Source of the DNA: CAZSHG01 sp964459995
Lineage (GTDB): Bacteria; UBP14; UBA6098
Reading direction: 5' to 3'
DNA length: 64,000 nt
Assembly (NCBI GenBank): GCA_964459995.1
Contig: CAYWOR010000002.1
Span: 62,001-126,000, forward strand
The notes under the pieces are model-generated. The model had not been told where the DNA came from. It was given only the letters and a program-made list of their open reading frames with translations, and searched no databases. The position numbers and the translations under genes were made by a program. Of the stretch, positions 34,124 through 43,178 are shown one piece after another. The number at the start of each line of letters is the position of its first letter. Positions within the stretch are counted from its first letter, which is position 1.

Positions 34124-36052
34124 CTATTTGACGTAAACTGCCTTTCGGACTTCTGTCCTTCCATGCAGAGTTGATTTCACGAAATATATCCCTGTGCCGA
34201 TGTCCTCAGACGGCGTCCAGATATGGGTTTCCGTCGAGGAAGCGGGTTTTCCAAATGGGGTTTGCAGGCGGGTAATTTTGTTGCCGAGGATATCGAAGAT
34301 TTCAATCACTGCGCCTGCCGGCGTTTCTATTTTCACAGCCGAATTGAAGGGGTTAGGCGAGATTTTCAATTCGATGTTCTCCGGAAATCTTTGTTCAGAG
34401 AGGTTCGCGGAGAAATCGAAGGTGAAAGTGCCGCAGATGGCGTTGTCTCTGTCGAAGTAAATGTAGTTTACGGAGTCCGGCATGCGGATTCGCTCGTAGT
34501 AAGCTCTTGAGTCGGGATAGAGTGCCATTTCCCAGACGGTATCGGGGGAATTTATCTCCATGGGAACCCACATAGTGAAAAGGGTGCACATCGGTTCGGT
34601 CTGAGTCTGTTTGAGCCAGACATCGAGGAACCATCCGGCGGAATCCTGGCGCGACTCGAAGTAGTAGCCATATTTTGGGAAGCCGCGGGAGTAAATCCAT
34701 TGGTCCATATACCAGCCCCAATCATCGCCGGTGAAATCTTCGAGAGCTATGTGAATGGAATCCGTAACAACGGTGCGGAAAGCGAAGCGGTTGCAATAAT
34801 ACTTCAGAAAGTCGAAAAAATCCTCGTCGCCTATCATCCATCTGAGCATGCGCCACCAGCTGGCGGCTTTGTGGTATGGGATGGGCGACAGGAAGCTTTC
34901 GGGATCGTAGATTGGGAAATCGGCGGTGTAGGTTGCATAATTGCGATAAGTTGTTTCGATGCCCGTCATGTGAGATCTGGCGGCGGAAGGCCCGGAGACA
35001 TGCTCTTTCCAGAGGACCTCGGAGTATTTCGCCATTCCCTCGTTGAGCCAGAAATCCGCCCAATCGGATATTCCGATACAGTCGCCGAACCATTGATGGC
35101 AAAGTTCGTGAGCGATTATCTCCTCGTAGGTTCTGCTTCCGGTGATTAGAGCTGAACCTATCCATGGGATTGTCTGATGCTCCATCGCGCCGCCTCCGCC
35201 CCACACGGACATGGGTGTAACGGCGCAACCCGCTCTGGTGTAGGGATATTCGCCGTAGAGGGAATCGAACAGTTCTATCATCTGGGGGATTCGGGCGAAA
35301 TCGTATTCGGTATTTGCGAGGTTCGAGGGATAGGCGTAAGATTTGATGGGCAGGGAGCCGCCGAGGGCTGTGGTCTCGATTATCGCGTAGTTAGCGGCGG
35401 CAAAGGCTATGTTGTAGGTGCAAATCGGATCGTCGTAGCGGTATGTCCACCGAACTGTCGAGCCTACGGCCGTGCTGTCAATCATTTCTCCGCCGGCGAC
35501 GACTGTTAGACCTTCGGGAAAGGTCAGATTTAGGGTGCAGGAAGCGCGGTCTGCGGGGTGATCTACGCAGGGAAAAGCTCTTCGCGCGAGGGACGGCCAG
35601 AAGACGGTGTAGAAAATCTCGCCGTCGGGAATACTCTCGTGGTAAATACCAGCGCCGAAATCGGAGAAGGTAGTCAGCCAGAGGACGACGGTGTCGCCCG
35701 GGGAAATTTCGCCGCAGTTTAGAAGGAGAAGAGTGTCCTCGAAGGAGAAATCGATCTCCACAAAATCGCCGAAGAAGGGGATTTGCTTGTTCGCGGAGGT
35801 GACTGAGGTGCCTTCGAAATCGAGGGGTATGATGGAATCGTCTGTGTGGGAAATAAACTGGATGAAAGCGTCGCAGTATAAGCCTGTGGGGGCAGTATCC
35901 GTGGAGAATGAGAGATCGTAGTTGAGGACATCGATTTTACCACTGCCGAACGCCGGCGAGGGGCGCGGGGTATCGGTAATTTCCAGTCCCTCGAAGGGGT
36001 GGAAGGCTAAGGCTGATATAATAAGGATTAAAGCGAAAATCAGACTTTTCAT
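34124..36052 (-). CDS. M1-family metallopeptidase with T9SS sorting domain
   Basis: This 642-aa secreted zinc aminopeptidase-like protein has signal peptide MKSLIFALILIISALAF. The beta-rich N-terminal domain (~30-220) is of the aminopeptidase N type. The GAMEN-like substrate loop reads GAMEH (288-292). The zinc site is HELCH (H315, H319) with E316 as the base and E338 (LNEGMAKY) as third ligand, at the normal 18-residue spacing. The C-terminal ~85 residues are a sorting domain (LKISPNPFNSAVKIE ... IFDILGNKITRL ... GTGIYFVKSTL). It likely digests peptides outside the cell. GAMEH instead of GAMEN is common in divergent members. No leader hairpin is seen; AAGGAAG precedes the ATG. Confidence 0.9.
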   Translation of the reverse strand: MKSLIFALILIISALAFHPFEGLEITDTPRPSPAFGSGKIDVLNYDLSFSTDTAPTGLYCDAFIQFISHTDDSIIPLDFEGTSVTSANKQIPFFGDFVEIDFSFEDTLLLLNCGEISPGDTVVLWLTTFSDFGAGIYHESIPDGEIFYTVFWPSLARRAFPCVDHPADRASCTLNLTFPEGLTVVAGGEMIDSTAVGSTVRWTYRYDDPICTYNIAFAAANYAIIETTALGGSLPIKSYAYPSNLANTEYDFARIPQMIELFDSLYGEYPYTRAGCAVTPMSVWGGGGAMEHQTIPWIGSALITGSRTYEEIIAHELCHQWFGDCIGISDWADFWLNEGMAKYSEVLWKEHVSGPSAARSHMTGIETTYRNYATYTADFPIYDPESFLSPIPYHKAASWWRMLRWMIGDEDFFDFLKYYCNRFAFRTVVTDSIHIALEDFTGDDWGWYMDQWIYSRGFPKYGYYFESRQDSAGWFLDVWLKQTQTEPMCTLFTMWVPMEINSPDTVWEMALYPDSRAYYERIRMPDSVNYIYFDRDNAICGTFTFDFSANLSEQRFPENIELKISPNPFNSAVKIETPAGAVIEIFDILGNKITRLQTPFGKPASSTETHIWTPSEDIGTGIYFVKSTLHGRTEVRKAVYVK

Positions 36053-36122
36053 TATTCTTCCTTAAGTTTATTCGGTTATATTATTACAATATACAAATTA
36101 ACAATAATGGTCAAGTCTATGT

Positions 36123-36151
36123 TTGACTATTCTATAAAAAATATGCATATT
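36123..36151 (+). promoter_or_regulatory. Promoter of two small envelope genes
   Basis: TTGACT (36123-36128), 17 bp, CATATT (36146-36151), 22 nt before the ATG at 36174 with AAGGAG between. It lies in the divergent spacer upstream of the M1-type peptidase. Confidence 0.5.
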
Positions 36152-36173
36152 TCGTAAAATGGAAGGAGAAATA

Positions 36174-36803
36174 ATGAAAGCTTTTCTGCTGTTTTTAATC
36201 GCCCTATGCGCCTTTGGTCAGAATGTAACCATTCATTCGGGAAGTGATGTTCTGAGCGAAACGCCTTTCCACGATGTTCCGAGAGGCATGAGTTTCGAGG
36301 AATACCGCGATGCCAACCGAAGAATTTCCGTGGGGCTTATGCTGATGTCGATTCCGGTGCCGGGGATGCTCCATTTTTATGCCGGCGAGGACACCAAAGG
36401 CTGGCTCTGCGTGGGTGCCGCAGGACTTGGATTGGCGTCGATGATTACCGGCGCACTGCTAACCGGTGACGAGAAATGGCCGGACTCGGACTATGAAATA
36501 GCTCAAATCGACGGTAACCGCTACGAAAAAATCCCAATCTCAATTACCGGCACCGAAGTAGAATACAAACTTAAGCGGCAAGAGTCTTATCAGCAAATAT
36601 CCACCGGTGGCGCGGTTTTGCTGGGGATCGGCGGGATTCTTGTTGTCGGGCAGTTGGTTTATGATTGGCTCGACGGAATTTATGCCATCGAGTATAAACG
36701 CGATGCTGTCCGCTATAGATACGGTCTTTTGGGCAGGGAGGCTTCGATTAGTCCGCAGATTTCCCCCGATGGCGGAATCGGGCTTGGAATTGCAATCGAA
36801 TAG
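36174..36803 (+). CDS. Small exported membrane protein, DUF5683-like
   Basis: This 209-aa protein has a signal peptide (MKAFLLFLIALCAFGQN). The ATG at 36174 has a strong AAGGAG; the longer frame from 36159 begins inside that site. The middle contains two hydrophobic stretches (LMLMSIPVPGMLHFYAGEDTKGWLCVGAAGLGLASMITGALL and AVLLGIGGILVVGQLVYDWLDGIYAIEYKR) resembling the PG-x-x-Q/HFY-G-x-x-xKG pattern of DUF5683-type proteins of FCB bacteria. The function is unknown. It ends in short beta segments (RYGLLGREASISPQ; GIGLGIAIE). A second small envelope gene follows after 16 bp. Confidence 0.7.
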   Translation: MKAFLLFLIALCAFGQNVTIHSGSDVLSETPFHDVPRGMSFEEYRDANRRISVGLMLMSIPVPGMLHFYAGEDTKGWLCVGAAGLGLASMITGALLTGDEKWPDSDYEIAQIDGNRYEKIPISITGTEVEYKLKRQESYQQISTGGAVLLGIGGILVVGQLVYDWLDGIYAIEYKRDAVRYRYGLLGREASISPQISPDGGIGLGIAIE

Positions 36804-36819
36804 AACCGAAAGAAGCACA

Positions 36820-37431
36820 ATGAAAAAAATTGCCACGCTAATTGTCTTGGTTGCCGTCTTTTCCGCATTCGGTTTCAACCGAAATCTGGAAATCGGGGTT
36901 GGGGCTTTTCGGGGCACCGGCGCATCGCTTACAGCCATCGCGGAAGAGCCTTCAGGGGATTTCGAGTGGATCGAAATCCGTCCGCGATATAGTATGATGG
37001 GCAAATTCTTCGTCCGCGATTACGAGGATGAATACGGCGCATACACGATGGCTCAGATTATCGGTGCAGTTGGAAATCTCGAGATGGTTGGTGGGCTTTT
37101 CCAATATCAAATGGCGGCCGGGGCGCATATTTCGCGGCTCGAAGGGGGTTACGAGTTCGTGGATTTCGTCGCCGGTATTCGTTTCGTTGCCGATTATACT
37201 TTTTTCCTCGAAAGGCCATGGGTGATTTTCGACGGTGCGATGCTCACCGAGGGCAAATTGCTTGTGGCATGGGGCGAGTTGAAGGTTTATCCGCATCGAC
37301 AGCTGGGGGTCGGGTTCCGGTTGGATTATGACGGAAATCTCGACACATGGGGAAACGCTCCATATCTCGATGATGCTTGGGAGAATGGGATAAATTTCGC
37401 AATAACCGCCGTGTGGAGTTTCGGGATTTAA
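36820..37431 (+). CDS. Small outer-membrane-type beta-barrel protein
   Basis: This 203-aa exported protein starts at the ATG at 36820 (MKKIATLIVLVAVFSAFGF, signal peptide). An open frame extends far upstream but runs through the previous gene in another frame and is not real. Alternating strands with Gly and aromatics (NLEIGVGAFRGTGAS, GKFFVRDYEDEY, VGFRLDYDGNLDTWG, GINFAITAVWSFGI) suggest an eight-stranded-type barrel such as OmpA-N/OMP_b-brl. No specific family is recognised. It is probably co-transcribed with the gene before it. The stop abuts the convergent fxsA-type gene with no space between. Confidence 0.65.
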   Translation: MKKIATLIVLVAVFSAFGFNRNLEIGVGAFRGTGASLTAIAEEPSGDFEWIEIRPRYSMMGKFFVRDYEDEYGAYTMAQIIGAVGNLEMVGGLFQYQMAAGAHISRLEGGYEFVDFVAGIRFVADYTFFLERPWVIFDGAMLTEGKLLVAWGELKVYPHRQLGVGFRLDYDGNLDTWGNAPYLDDAWENGINFAITAVWSFGI

Positions 37432-37869
37432 TCAAATCCGCTTGCCGGAGCCATACATATCGTCCGGTTGGGGTTCGTCCGGTTCGATTACGATAAGGTC
37501 ATCGAGATCGAATTTGCGTTTTAGATAGGCTTTGACCGCTTTCACGACGAGGCGTCTGCTTGGGGGGATTAGAAGGATAAACCCGAGGGCATCGGTAACG
37601 ACTCCGGGAGTCAACAAAAAAGCGCCTCCGATGAGAATCAGCACTCCCTCGACAATAGCGTCGCCCGGAAATCCTCCACGCGAGAGGCTTTGATGGAATT
37701 TCCGCCATGTCGAAGCGCCTTGCCATTTCAGAAGATAGCTTCCTATTATGCCCGTTACGACGATAATCCCTATGGTCGGCCATGTGCCGATGGCCTTGCC
37801 GATTTCAATCAGCAGGGCGAGTTCGGCGATGGGCACGAGGACGAATAATATCAACAATTTGAAAAACAT
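37432..37869 (-). CDS. fxsA: FxsA family membrane protein
   Basis: This 145-aa FxsA-like cytoplasmic membrane protein (the family named for F-exclusion suppression) has three to four hydrophobic segments (FFKLLILFVLVPIAELALLIEIG; TWPTIGIIVVTGIIGSYLLKWQG; GVLILIGGAFLLTPGVVTDALGFILLIP). The hallmark LTPGVVTDALGFILLIPP is intact, and the polar C-terminal tail is acidic. I use the first ATG (37869); a longer frame starts with TTG at 37953 and would add 28 charged residues before the first helix, which is unlike the family. No clear Shine-Dalgarno is seen. It ends flush against the convergent envelope gene. The biological role of the family is poorly known. Confidence 0.85.
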   Translation of the reverse strand: MFFKLLILFVLVPIAELALLIEIGKAIGTWPTIGIIVVTGIIGSYLLKWQGASTWRKFHQSLSRGGFPGDAIVEGVLILIGGAFLLTPGVVTDALGFILLIPPSRRLVVKAVKAYLKRKFDLDDLIVIEPDEPQPDDMYGSGKRI

Positions 37870-37935
37870 GAATAGAGAATCGCTATTTTGAGGGAGTTTG
37901 TCAATATCTTTCGATTGCTTTCGTTGTCTTTTACC

Positions 37936-37963
37936 TTGAAAAAGATTGAACAAGGCCTATATT
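37936..37963 (+). promoter_or_regulatory. Promoter of subtilase cargo gene
   Basis: TTGAAA (37936-37941), 16 bp, TATATT (37958-37963), 28 nt before the ATG at 37992 with GAGG between. Confidence 0.5.
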
Positions 37964-37991
37964 TAGGGAATATTTCTCAAACGAGGTAAAA

Positions 37992-40900
37992 ATGAAATTT
38001 TCGCCCTTTCTCTTCGCTGTAATCCTTTGTTCAACACTGCTTGCCGTTGCAGATCCCCATATTAGAATGATTCTCGAACATCCGGCTTTCCAAAGTGCGG
38101 AGGGCCTTCAATCTAGATTCGTTCAGGAAAATTTCTCCGTCGTCGATGGCAAAATCGATGTCATCGTTTCGCACAAACAGGGCTGGACTCCGCCCTTTAA
38201 TTCGAAAGTTTACTACGATCGTAACGGTTTGGCGATTATGAACATCGAAATCGAGGGGCTTCGCGAAATGGTCGATTTGCCGGATGTTATCTGGGTCGAG
38301 GCTTCGAGCAGATGCGATCCGCTTTGCGATGTCAGCGTGCCTGCAACTGGTGCGCCTTCCATTTGGGCATCTCCAAACGGCGGAACCGGCGAGGGCGTTA
38401 TAGTAGGCGTTTTAGACACCGGAATCGACATCTATCACTCAGATTTCGACGACGAACACGGAAATTCGCGCATCCTTGCTATTTGGGATTTGACCGTCGA
38501 AGGGGATGTTCACCCAAGCGGCTGGGATTACGGAATGTTCTGGACTTCGGACGATATTCGCGACAGACTTTGCACTCAGGAGGATTATCATGGCCACGGG
38601 ACCCATGTTACGGGCACAGCGGCCGGAAATGATCCGCTTTTTATGGGCATGGCTCCCGGCGCGGATATAGCCTTCGCCAAAGCTGGCAATTATTACTTTT
38701 ACAGTCATAATATCGCCAACGGATTCTCATGGTTGACAGATTTTGCCGATGAACAGGGCAAACCGATTTGCATCAATATGTCAATCGGCGGCGGCTATGG
38801 CCCGCATGACGGCAGTTTGTTGTATGAACGGGTCATGGGCAATCACACCGGCCCGGGAAAAATCGCTTCTATTTCGGCGGGAAATTCGCGCGGGAACAAC
38901 CGCCATTATCAGTTCGACATCACAGAATTGCGTAGCGACACGCTTCGTGTGGTTGTGAACCCCTATTCTTCACCCGGAACACTGAACGATTATCTTCTAA
39001 TTTCGGGCTGGTATGGAGGTGGGGATTCGCTTGCAATCAATATCCGATCGCCACGCGGAAGAAGCTATGGCCCTATTCTTCCCGGCGACGATGCCTTTTT
39101 CGCCTCGGACGGCGACGGTCTCGTTTGGCTCGACAATTCAAGTTTCGGTCTTGCTCCGAACGGCGACAGATGCTTTACTTTCGCTCTCTGCGATGCTGTC
39201 GAGAGCGAGCCGCCAGCCGCAGGGGATTGGCTTATCATCTATTCCGGCAGGGGGACTGTCCATGGATGGCTCTACGCCGCTTCGATTTCGGCATATCTTT
39301 TCGAAGAGGACGTAACAAACACCCATATTGTAGGCCCTCCGGGAACGATGCCCGAGGCGATTACGGTCGCGAGTTATGCCACGAAAAACCGCTGGTTAAA
39401 TGAGTATGGCGACACTTCCGCTCGCGATTGGATCGGTCTCGAAGAGCTATCGAGCTTCTCCAGCCCGGGACCGGCGCGTGGTGGGAATCTAAAGCCAGAT
39501 ATCACAGCTCCGGGACAACTCATCGGTGCGGCGAGGTCTTCGAGCGGGATTTTCTCCGGCTGGTGGAGCACTTTCGACGGCGAACACACAATGATGCAGG
39601 GCACTTCGATGTCCGCACCGCATGTTACAGGTGCGATTGCATTACTTCTGCAAAAAGATCCGACTCTGACTCCCGACCGCGTCCGTTCGCTTTTGGCTTC
39701 GACCGCGAGAGTCGATTCGCATGTCGGAAGTGTGCCGAATTACGATTGGGGCGCGGGAAAACTCGATGTCGGTGCGGCTTTCGAGGCATTGTCGGCCTCC
39801 TCGGCTAAATATTTGACCGCCGGCGAAACTCATGGTGATACAGTTTTCATCCTATTGTCCGATAATTTTTATACCGCGATTCCGCATGATGTCTCCGAAA
39901 TCCGAATAACGGCAAATGTCATATCAGGAAATGGCAATTTAAAGGTCAGATACGGCGCACCGGCGAGTTTCACAGCATTCGACACTACTATTTCAGTCGC
40001 AACAGGCGCAAACGAGATTGTCTTAAACAGAAGCTCAGCGCTTCCTGTGCGCGGCGGCGATGTCTATTTTCGTGTTGAATGCCTCGCCATAGTAATGCCC
40101 TATACAATCAAGGTCGAGTGGTATAGCGATTATTCGGGAAACACTATCTATCGCGCAGTCCAAACAGCGCTGGACACAGTTTATCTCGATTTCGCTGTGC
40201 CTCCCGACGCGAGCATCACGGATTTGAGCAGATGGGCGGTTACCGCGGAGGAGGATTCTATCGGAATAGTGTCCGCATCGTTGGAAGGTGCGCGGTTGAC
40301 CTTCGCACTGGCCGAGGAGATAGAAGTCGGGCGGATTGTGCGAGTTTACTGGAGCGGAATTTCGGAGCTTTTCGACAGCGGATTCGATCAGGTGGAGACT
40401 TTGTGGCCGATACACGAAGGAGACATCTACCACGACGAGGTTTGGGCGGACACAGCCTGGCCGCATTACATCGGATATATGTCGGTTAAAGCCAGCGGAA
40501 GTCTCAAAATAATGCCCGGAGTGAAAATATTCGCGCTGGATTGGACTTCGCGGCTGATTGTCGAGGGGCAAATCGAAATTTTAGGGACGCCGGAACAGCC
40601 GGTTTCTTTTGGAGTTCGAGAACCATATGATAATTGGGGCGGCATTACATTTATCAATAGTTATTCACCGCGTGTTCTGCGCAATATCGTTATAAGTCAT
40701 GCAGATACGGCGATTAATCTTGCGAGGGGCAACCTTCAAATATCCGGCGCGGAGATTCGCGATGTCCAAACCGGAATCCTTATTACCGGAAATGCGAATC
40801 TTACTGCATCGCAAATTCTTTTTCACAGCATAAACGATGCGGGTGCAGATTTCACAGCTCTATCCGGTATATGGGCGTTAAAAGCCGGGAATGTGGAGAT

Positions 40901-41522
40901 TGTCAACGCGACCTTCGACAGCATTTACTACGCGGCGGTTTCGGTTGACACACTGAGTAATCTTCGCGTTACTAATGCGATTTTCAATCGTTGCGGTGCT
41001 GGTGTGGATGTCCGCGAAATGTGGCCTGCGGAGCTAGACTATTGTTGTTTCCACAACAACGGTGTGAATACTTGGGGACCGATCGATATCGGTGCGAATA
41101 TAATATACGGCGATCCACTTTTCGTTGGCGGGGCACCTTTCGATTATCATCTCGCTTCGGGAAGCTCCTGTATCGATGCCGGCGATCCCGCTATTCTGGA
41201 TGCCGACGGCTCGAGAAGCGATATCGGAGCTTTTGGAGGCGATTATACCAATATTGCAGAAAACGGCTACGATAGGCCGGACAAAATATCGCTCCGAGTC
41301 TTCCCAAATCCGTTTAATTCGATATGTCATATAGAATTAGGCGGTTTAAGCGCGGTTGTCGAAATTCACGACATTTCAGGAAAACTGGTGAAGAAAGTCG
41401 ATTTAGACAAATCCTCAGCCTGGGACGGGAAGGATTTCCGTGGCAATGATGTTCAATCGGGTGTCTATCTTTTCAGAATCGAGGGTCAGCGGGAAAGTGT
41501 GAAGGGTGTTCTGCTGAAATAA
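37992..41522 (+). CDS. Secreted subtilisin-like (S8) protease with beta-helix and T9SS sorting domain
   Basis: This 1176-aa protein has signal peptide MKFSPFLFAVILCSTLLAVA. After a short propeptide-like stretch, the S8 catalytic domain carries Asp142 (VGVLDTGIDIYHSDF), His202 (HGHGTHVTGTAAG), the oxyanion Asn298 (SAGNSRG) and Ser539 (QGTSMSAPHVTG). Residues ~840-1090 form a right-handed beta-helix-like region (LKIMPGVKIFALDWTSRLIVEG; GNLQISGAEIRDVQTG; LRVTNAIFNRCG), typical of pectate-lyase-like folds. The end is a type A sorting domain (LRVFPNPFNSICHIEL ... IHDISGKLVKKV ... QSGVYLFRI). GAGG precedes the ATG. It should act outside the cell; the beta-helix may bind a polymer. The stop overlaps the next ATG (TAATG). 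Confidence 0.93.
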   Translation: MKFSPFLFAVILCSTLLAVADPHIRMILEHPAFQSAEGLQSRFVQENFSVVDGKIDVIVSHKQGWTPPFNSKVYYDRNGLAIMNIEIEGLREMVDLPDVIWVEASSRCDPLCDVSVPATGAPSIWASPNGGTGEGVIVGVLDTGIDIYHSDFDDEHGNSRILAIWDLTVEGDVHPSGWDYGMFWTSDDIRDRLCTQEDYHGHGTHVTGTAAGNDPLFMGMAPGADIAFAKAGNYYFYSHNIANGFSWLTDFADEQGKPICINMSIGGGYGPHDGSLLYERVMGNHTGPGKIASISAGNSRGNNRHYQFDITELRSDTLRVVVNPYSSPGTLNDYLLISGWYGGGDSLAINIRSPRGRSYGPILPGDDAFFASDGDGLVWLDNSSFGLAPNGDRCFTFALCDAVESEPPAAGDWLIIYSGRGTVHGWLYAASISAYLFEEDVTNTHIVGPPGTMPEAITVASYATKNRWLNEYGDTSARDWIGLEELSSFSSPGPARGGNLKPDITAPGQLIGAARSSSGIFSGWWSTFDGEHTMMQGTSMSAPHVTGAIALLLQKDPTLTPDRVRSLLASTARVDSHVGSVPNYDWGAGKLDVGAAFEALSASSAKYLTAGETHGDTVFILLSDNFYTAIPHDVSEIRITANVISGNGNLKVRYGAPASFTAFDTTISVATGANEIVLNRSSALPVRGGDVYFRVECLAIVMPYTIKVEWYSDYSGNTIYRAVQTALDTVYLDFAVPPDASITDLSRWAVTAEEDSIGIVSASLEGARLTFALAEEIEVGRIVRVYWSGISELFDSGFDQVETLWPIHEGDIYHDEVWADTAWPHYIGYMSVKASGSLKIMPGVKIFALDWTSRLIVEGQIEILGTPEQPVSFGVREPYDNWGGITFINSYSPRVLRNIVISHADTAINLARGNLQISGAEIRDVQTGILITGNANLTASQILFHSINDAGADFTALSGIWALKAGNVEIVNATFDSIYYAAVSVDTLSNLRVTNAIFNRCGAGVDVREMWPAELDYCCFHNNGVNTWGPIDIGANIIYGDPLFVGGAPFDYHLASGSSCIDAGDPAILDADGSRSDIGAFGGDYTNIAENGYDRPDKISLRVFPNPFNSICHIELGGLSAVVEIHDISGKLVKKVDLDKSSAWDGKDFRGNDVQSGVYLFRIEGQRESVKGVLLK

Positions 41523-42526
41523 TGGATATTCTCGCTCTGGCACTCATCTCCGGCGGTCTCGACAGCATTTTGGCCGCGAAAATTATGGCCGAACATCCGG
41601 GCATTAAGGTGGTGGGATATAATTTTCATCATCTTTTCGAATCAACTCCCCGCGCCGATGGCCTTTTCCCCGCCGAACATGCGGCTTTCGAGGCGGGAAT
41701 TTCCCTTATCGAGGATACGGACGACCGCGGATTTTTGGATATGATTATCTCGCCCAAAATGGGCAGGGGTAAGGGCGCAAATCCTTGCAGAGACTGCAAA
41801 GCTTTCATTCTTCGCAGAGCTGAGCGCATGATGAATATGGTCGGCGGTAAATTTCTGATTACCGGCGAGGTTGTCGGGCAGAGGCCGATGAGCCAAATGA
41901 GAAACTATATCAACCAGATAGAGAACAGCGCAAATCTTCGCGGGAAAATTGTCCGGCCTTTGTCGGGGAAAATTCTCCCTCCCACCGAGGCCGAAGTGCG
42001 CGGATGGATCGACCGCGAAAGGCTTTTGAGCTTGAGCGGGCGAGGCAGAAAAAACCAAATGGAGCTTGCCGCAAAGTTTGGCATTACAGATTTCCCGGCT
42101 CCGGCAGGCGGATGTCTTATTACACAAAAATCATATGGTGAGCGCTTTTTGGACATACTAAGTCATGAAGGGCGAATTGAAATAGAGGATATTCATCTGA
42201 TAAAGAACGGTCGCTTTTACAGACTGCCGGGTGGTTTGCGCGTCATTATCGCCCGCGACGAGGAAGAGAGCAACGAAATTGCTGAACTCGCCGCCGGCAA
42301 AAAATGGATCATTTACACAGAAACAGTTCCCGGACCCACTGCGGCCCTAAGCCGTGAACCACACTTCGAAGAACGCGAGACCGCGGCAAGATTAGTCGCA
42401 TCTCACGGCAAAGGCGCAAAGGCACAGTCTGTGCGAATGGTTCTCGAATCGCCGAACGGCACAAAGAAAATTATCGACATCGAACCTGCGCTAAAAGAGG
42501 AATTCCGCGATTTCCTAATCCTCTGA
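41522..42526 (+). CDS. PP-loop tRNA-thiolation-type enzyme (ThiI/MnmA-like)
   Basis: This 334-aa ATP-pyrophosphatase family protein has the PP-loop SGGLDS (residues 10-15). The cysteine motif NPCRDCKAF (C89, C92) and a third Cys in PAPAGGCLIT (C198) are arranged as in 2-thiouridine/4-thiouridine synthases. It also has EVVGQRPMSQ, as in a group often annotated ThiI or tRNA thiouridylase. The ~120-residue C-terminal part (from GRFYRLPGGLRVIIARDEEE) is an added domain of unknown name. It probably activates a tRNA base with ATP and transfers sulfur; which uridine is unclear. It overlaps the protease gene by 1 bp and the nitroreductase tail by 12 bp (convergent). Confidence 0.82.
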   Translation: MDILALALISGGLDSILAAKIMAEHPGIKVVGYNFHHLFESTPRADGLFPAEHAAFEAGISLIEDTDDRGFLDMIISPKMGRGKGANPCRDCKAFILRRAERMMNMVGGKFLITGEVVGQRPMSQMRNYINQIENSANLRGKIVRPLSGKILPPTEAEVRGWIDRERLLSLSGRGRKNQMELAAKFGITDFPAPAGGCLITQKSYGERFLDILSHEGRIEIEDIHLIKNGRFYRLPGGLRVIIARDEEESNEIAELAAGKKWIIYTETVPGPTAALSREPHFEERETAARLVASHGKGAKAQSVRMVLESPNGTKKIIDIEPALKEEFRDFLIL

Positions 42527-43090
42527 TCTCCAAGGGGTTGACGGATTTTCGCGAAAAACGATTTCTTCGATTGGCTTGCGGTTAGGTTCACGAATTTCAA
42601 GAGGAGTATCCGGCCAACCAACAGCCAAGAGGGCTATTACCTTCCAATTTTTCGGCAAATTCAAAATCTTCTCTGCCTTTTTCTCGGAGACCCACCCAAT
42701 CCAGCATGTGCCAAGCCCCATTTCCGCCGCGGAAAGGACGATATGTTCCGTCGCGATCGTTACGTCCATAACCGCCAAATCCGCAGGAATGAAACTGCTC
42801 GCGGCTTTATGATAGATAGCCTTGGGTTCGGCGCAACAGACTATCACGCATGGCGCATTTTCGATAAATCCAATCACCGGTTTTGAAATTAGTGGTCCTG
42901 CGCCGGCAAGCTCGCGGATTTTTCCCTTGTCACGGACGACCAAGAAGCGCCAGCATTGCGTGTTATTACTGCTTGGTGCAAGCCGCGCGGACTCGAGTAT
43001 CCGCTCTATCTCGGAATCGGAAACCGCTCTGTCGGCATATTTGCGGACACTTCTGCGTTTTTTTAAAATCTCGTAAAAATTAGAATTCAT
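42515..43090 (-). CDS. Nitroreductase family protein
   Basis: This 191-aa FMN-dependent oxidoreductase reduces nitro groups, quinones or similar acceptors. The start at 43090 (MNSNFYEILKKRRSVRKYADRAV) has GGAGG 4-5 nt upstream; the longer frame from 43144 begins with extra residues that fit no family member. FMN-binding elements are RRSVRKY near the N-terminus, APSSNNTQCWRFLVV, and the C-terminal GLGTCWIGWVSEKKAEKILNLP ... ALLAVGWPDTP. Length is typical of the small nitroreductase subgroup. It is convergent with and overlaps the thiolation enzyme by 12 bp. Confidence 0.93.
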   Translation of the reverse strand: MNSNFYEILKKRRSVRKYADRAVSDSEIERILESARLAPSSNNTQCWRFLVVRDKGKIRELAGAGPLISKPVIGFIENAPCVIVCCAEPKAIYHKAASSFIPADLAVMDVTIATEHIVLSAAEMGLGTCWIGWVSEKKAEKILNLPKNWKVIALLAVGWPDTPLEIREPNRKPIEEIVFRENPSTPWRSED

Positions 43091-43121
43091 GCGTCCTCCA
43101 GTCAAAGTCGTAACTATTTTA

Positions 43122-43150
43122 TTGACATTGTGCCTTTGGAGCAATAGTTT
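43122..43150 (+). promoter_or_regulatory. Promoter of small envelope gene 43179
   Basis: TTGACA (43122-43127), 17 bp, TAGTTT (43145-43150), followed by GGGAGGA before the ATG at 43179. Good -35, weak -10. Confidence 0.45.
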
Positions 43151-43178
43151 TCGATAAATAACTTTTTGGGAGGAAGAT

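Noticed and set aside
36607..36819. Long N-terminal extension of the 203-aa barrel protein
   Set aside because: It overlaps the preceding gene in another frame, while the ATG at 36820 gives a normal signal peptide.
37870..37953. Longer FxsA start at TTG 37953
   Set aside because: It would add 28 charged residues before the first helix, unlike FxsA proteins, and it runs into the promoter of the divergent subtilase gene.
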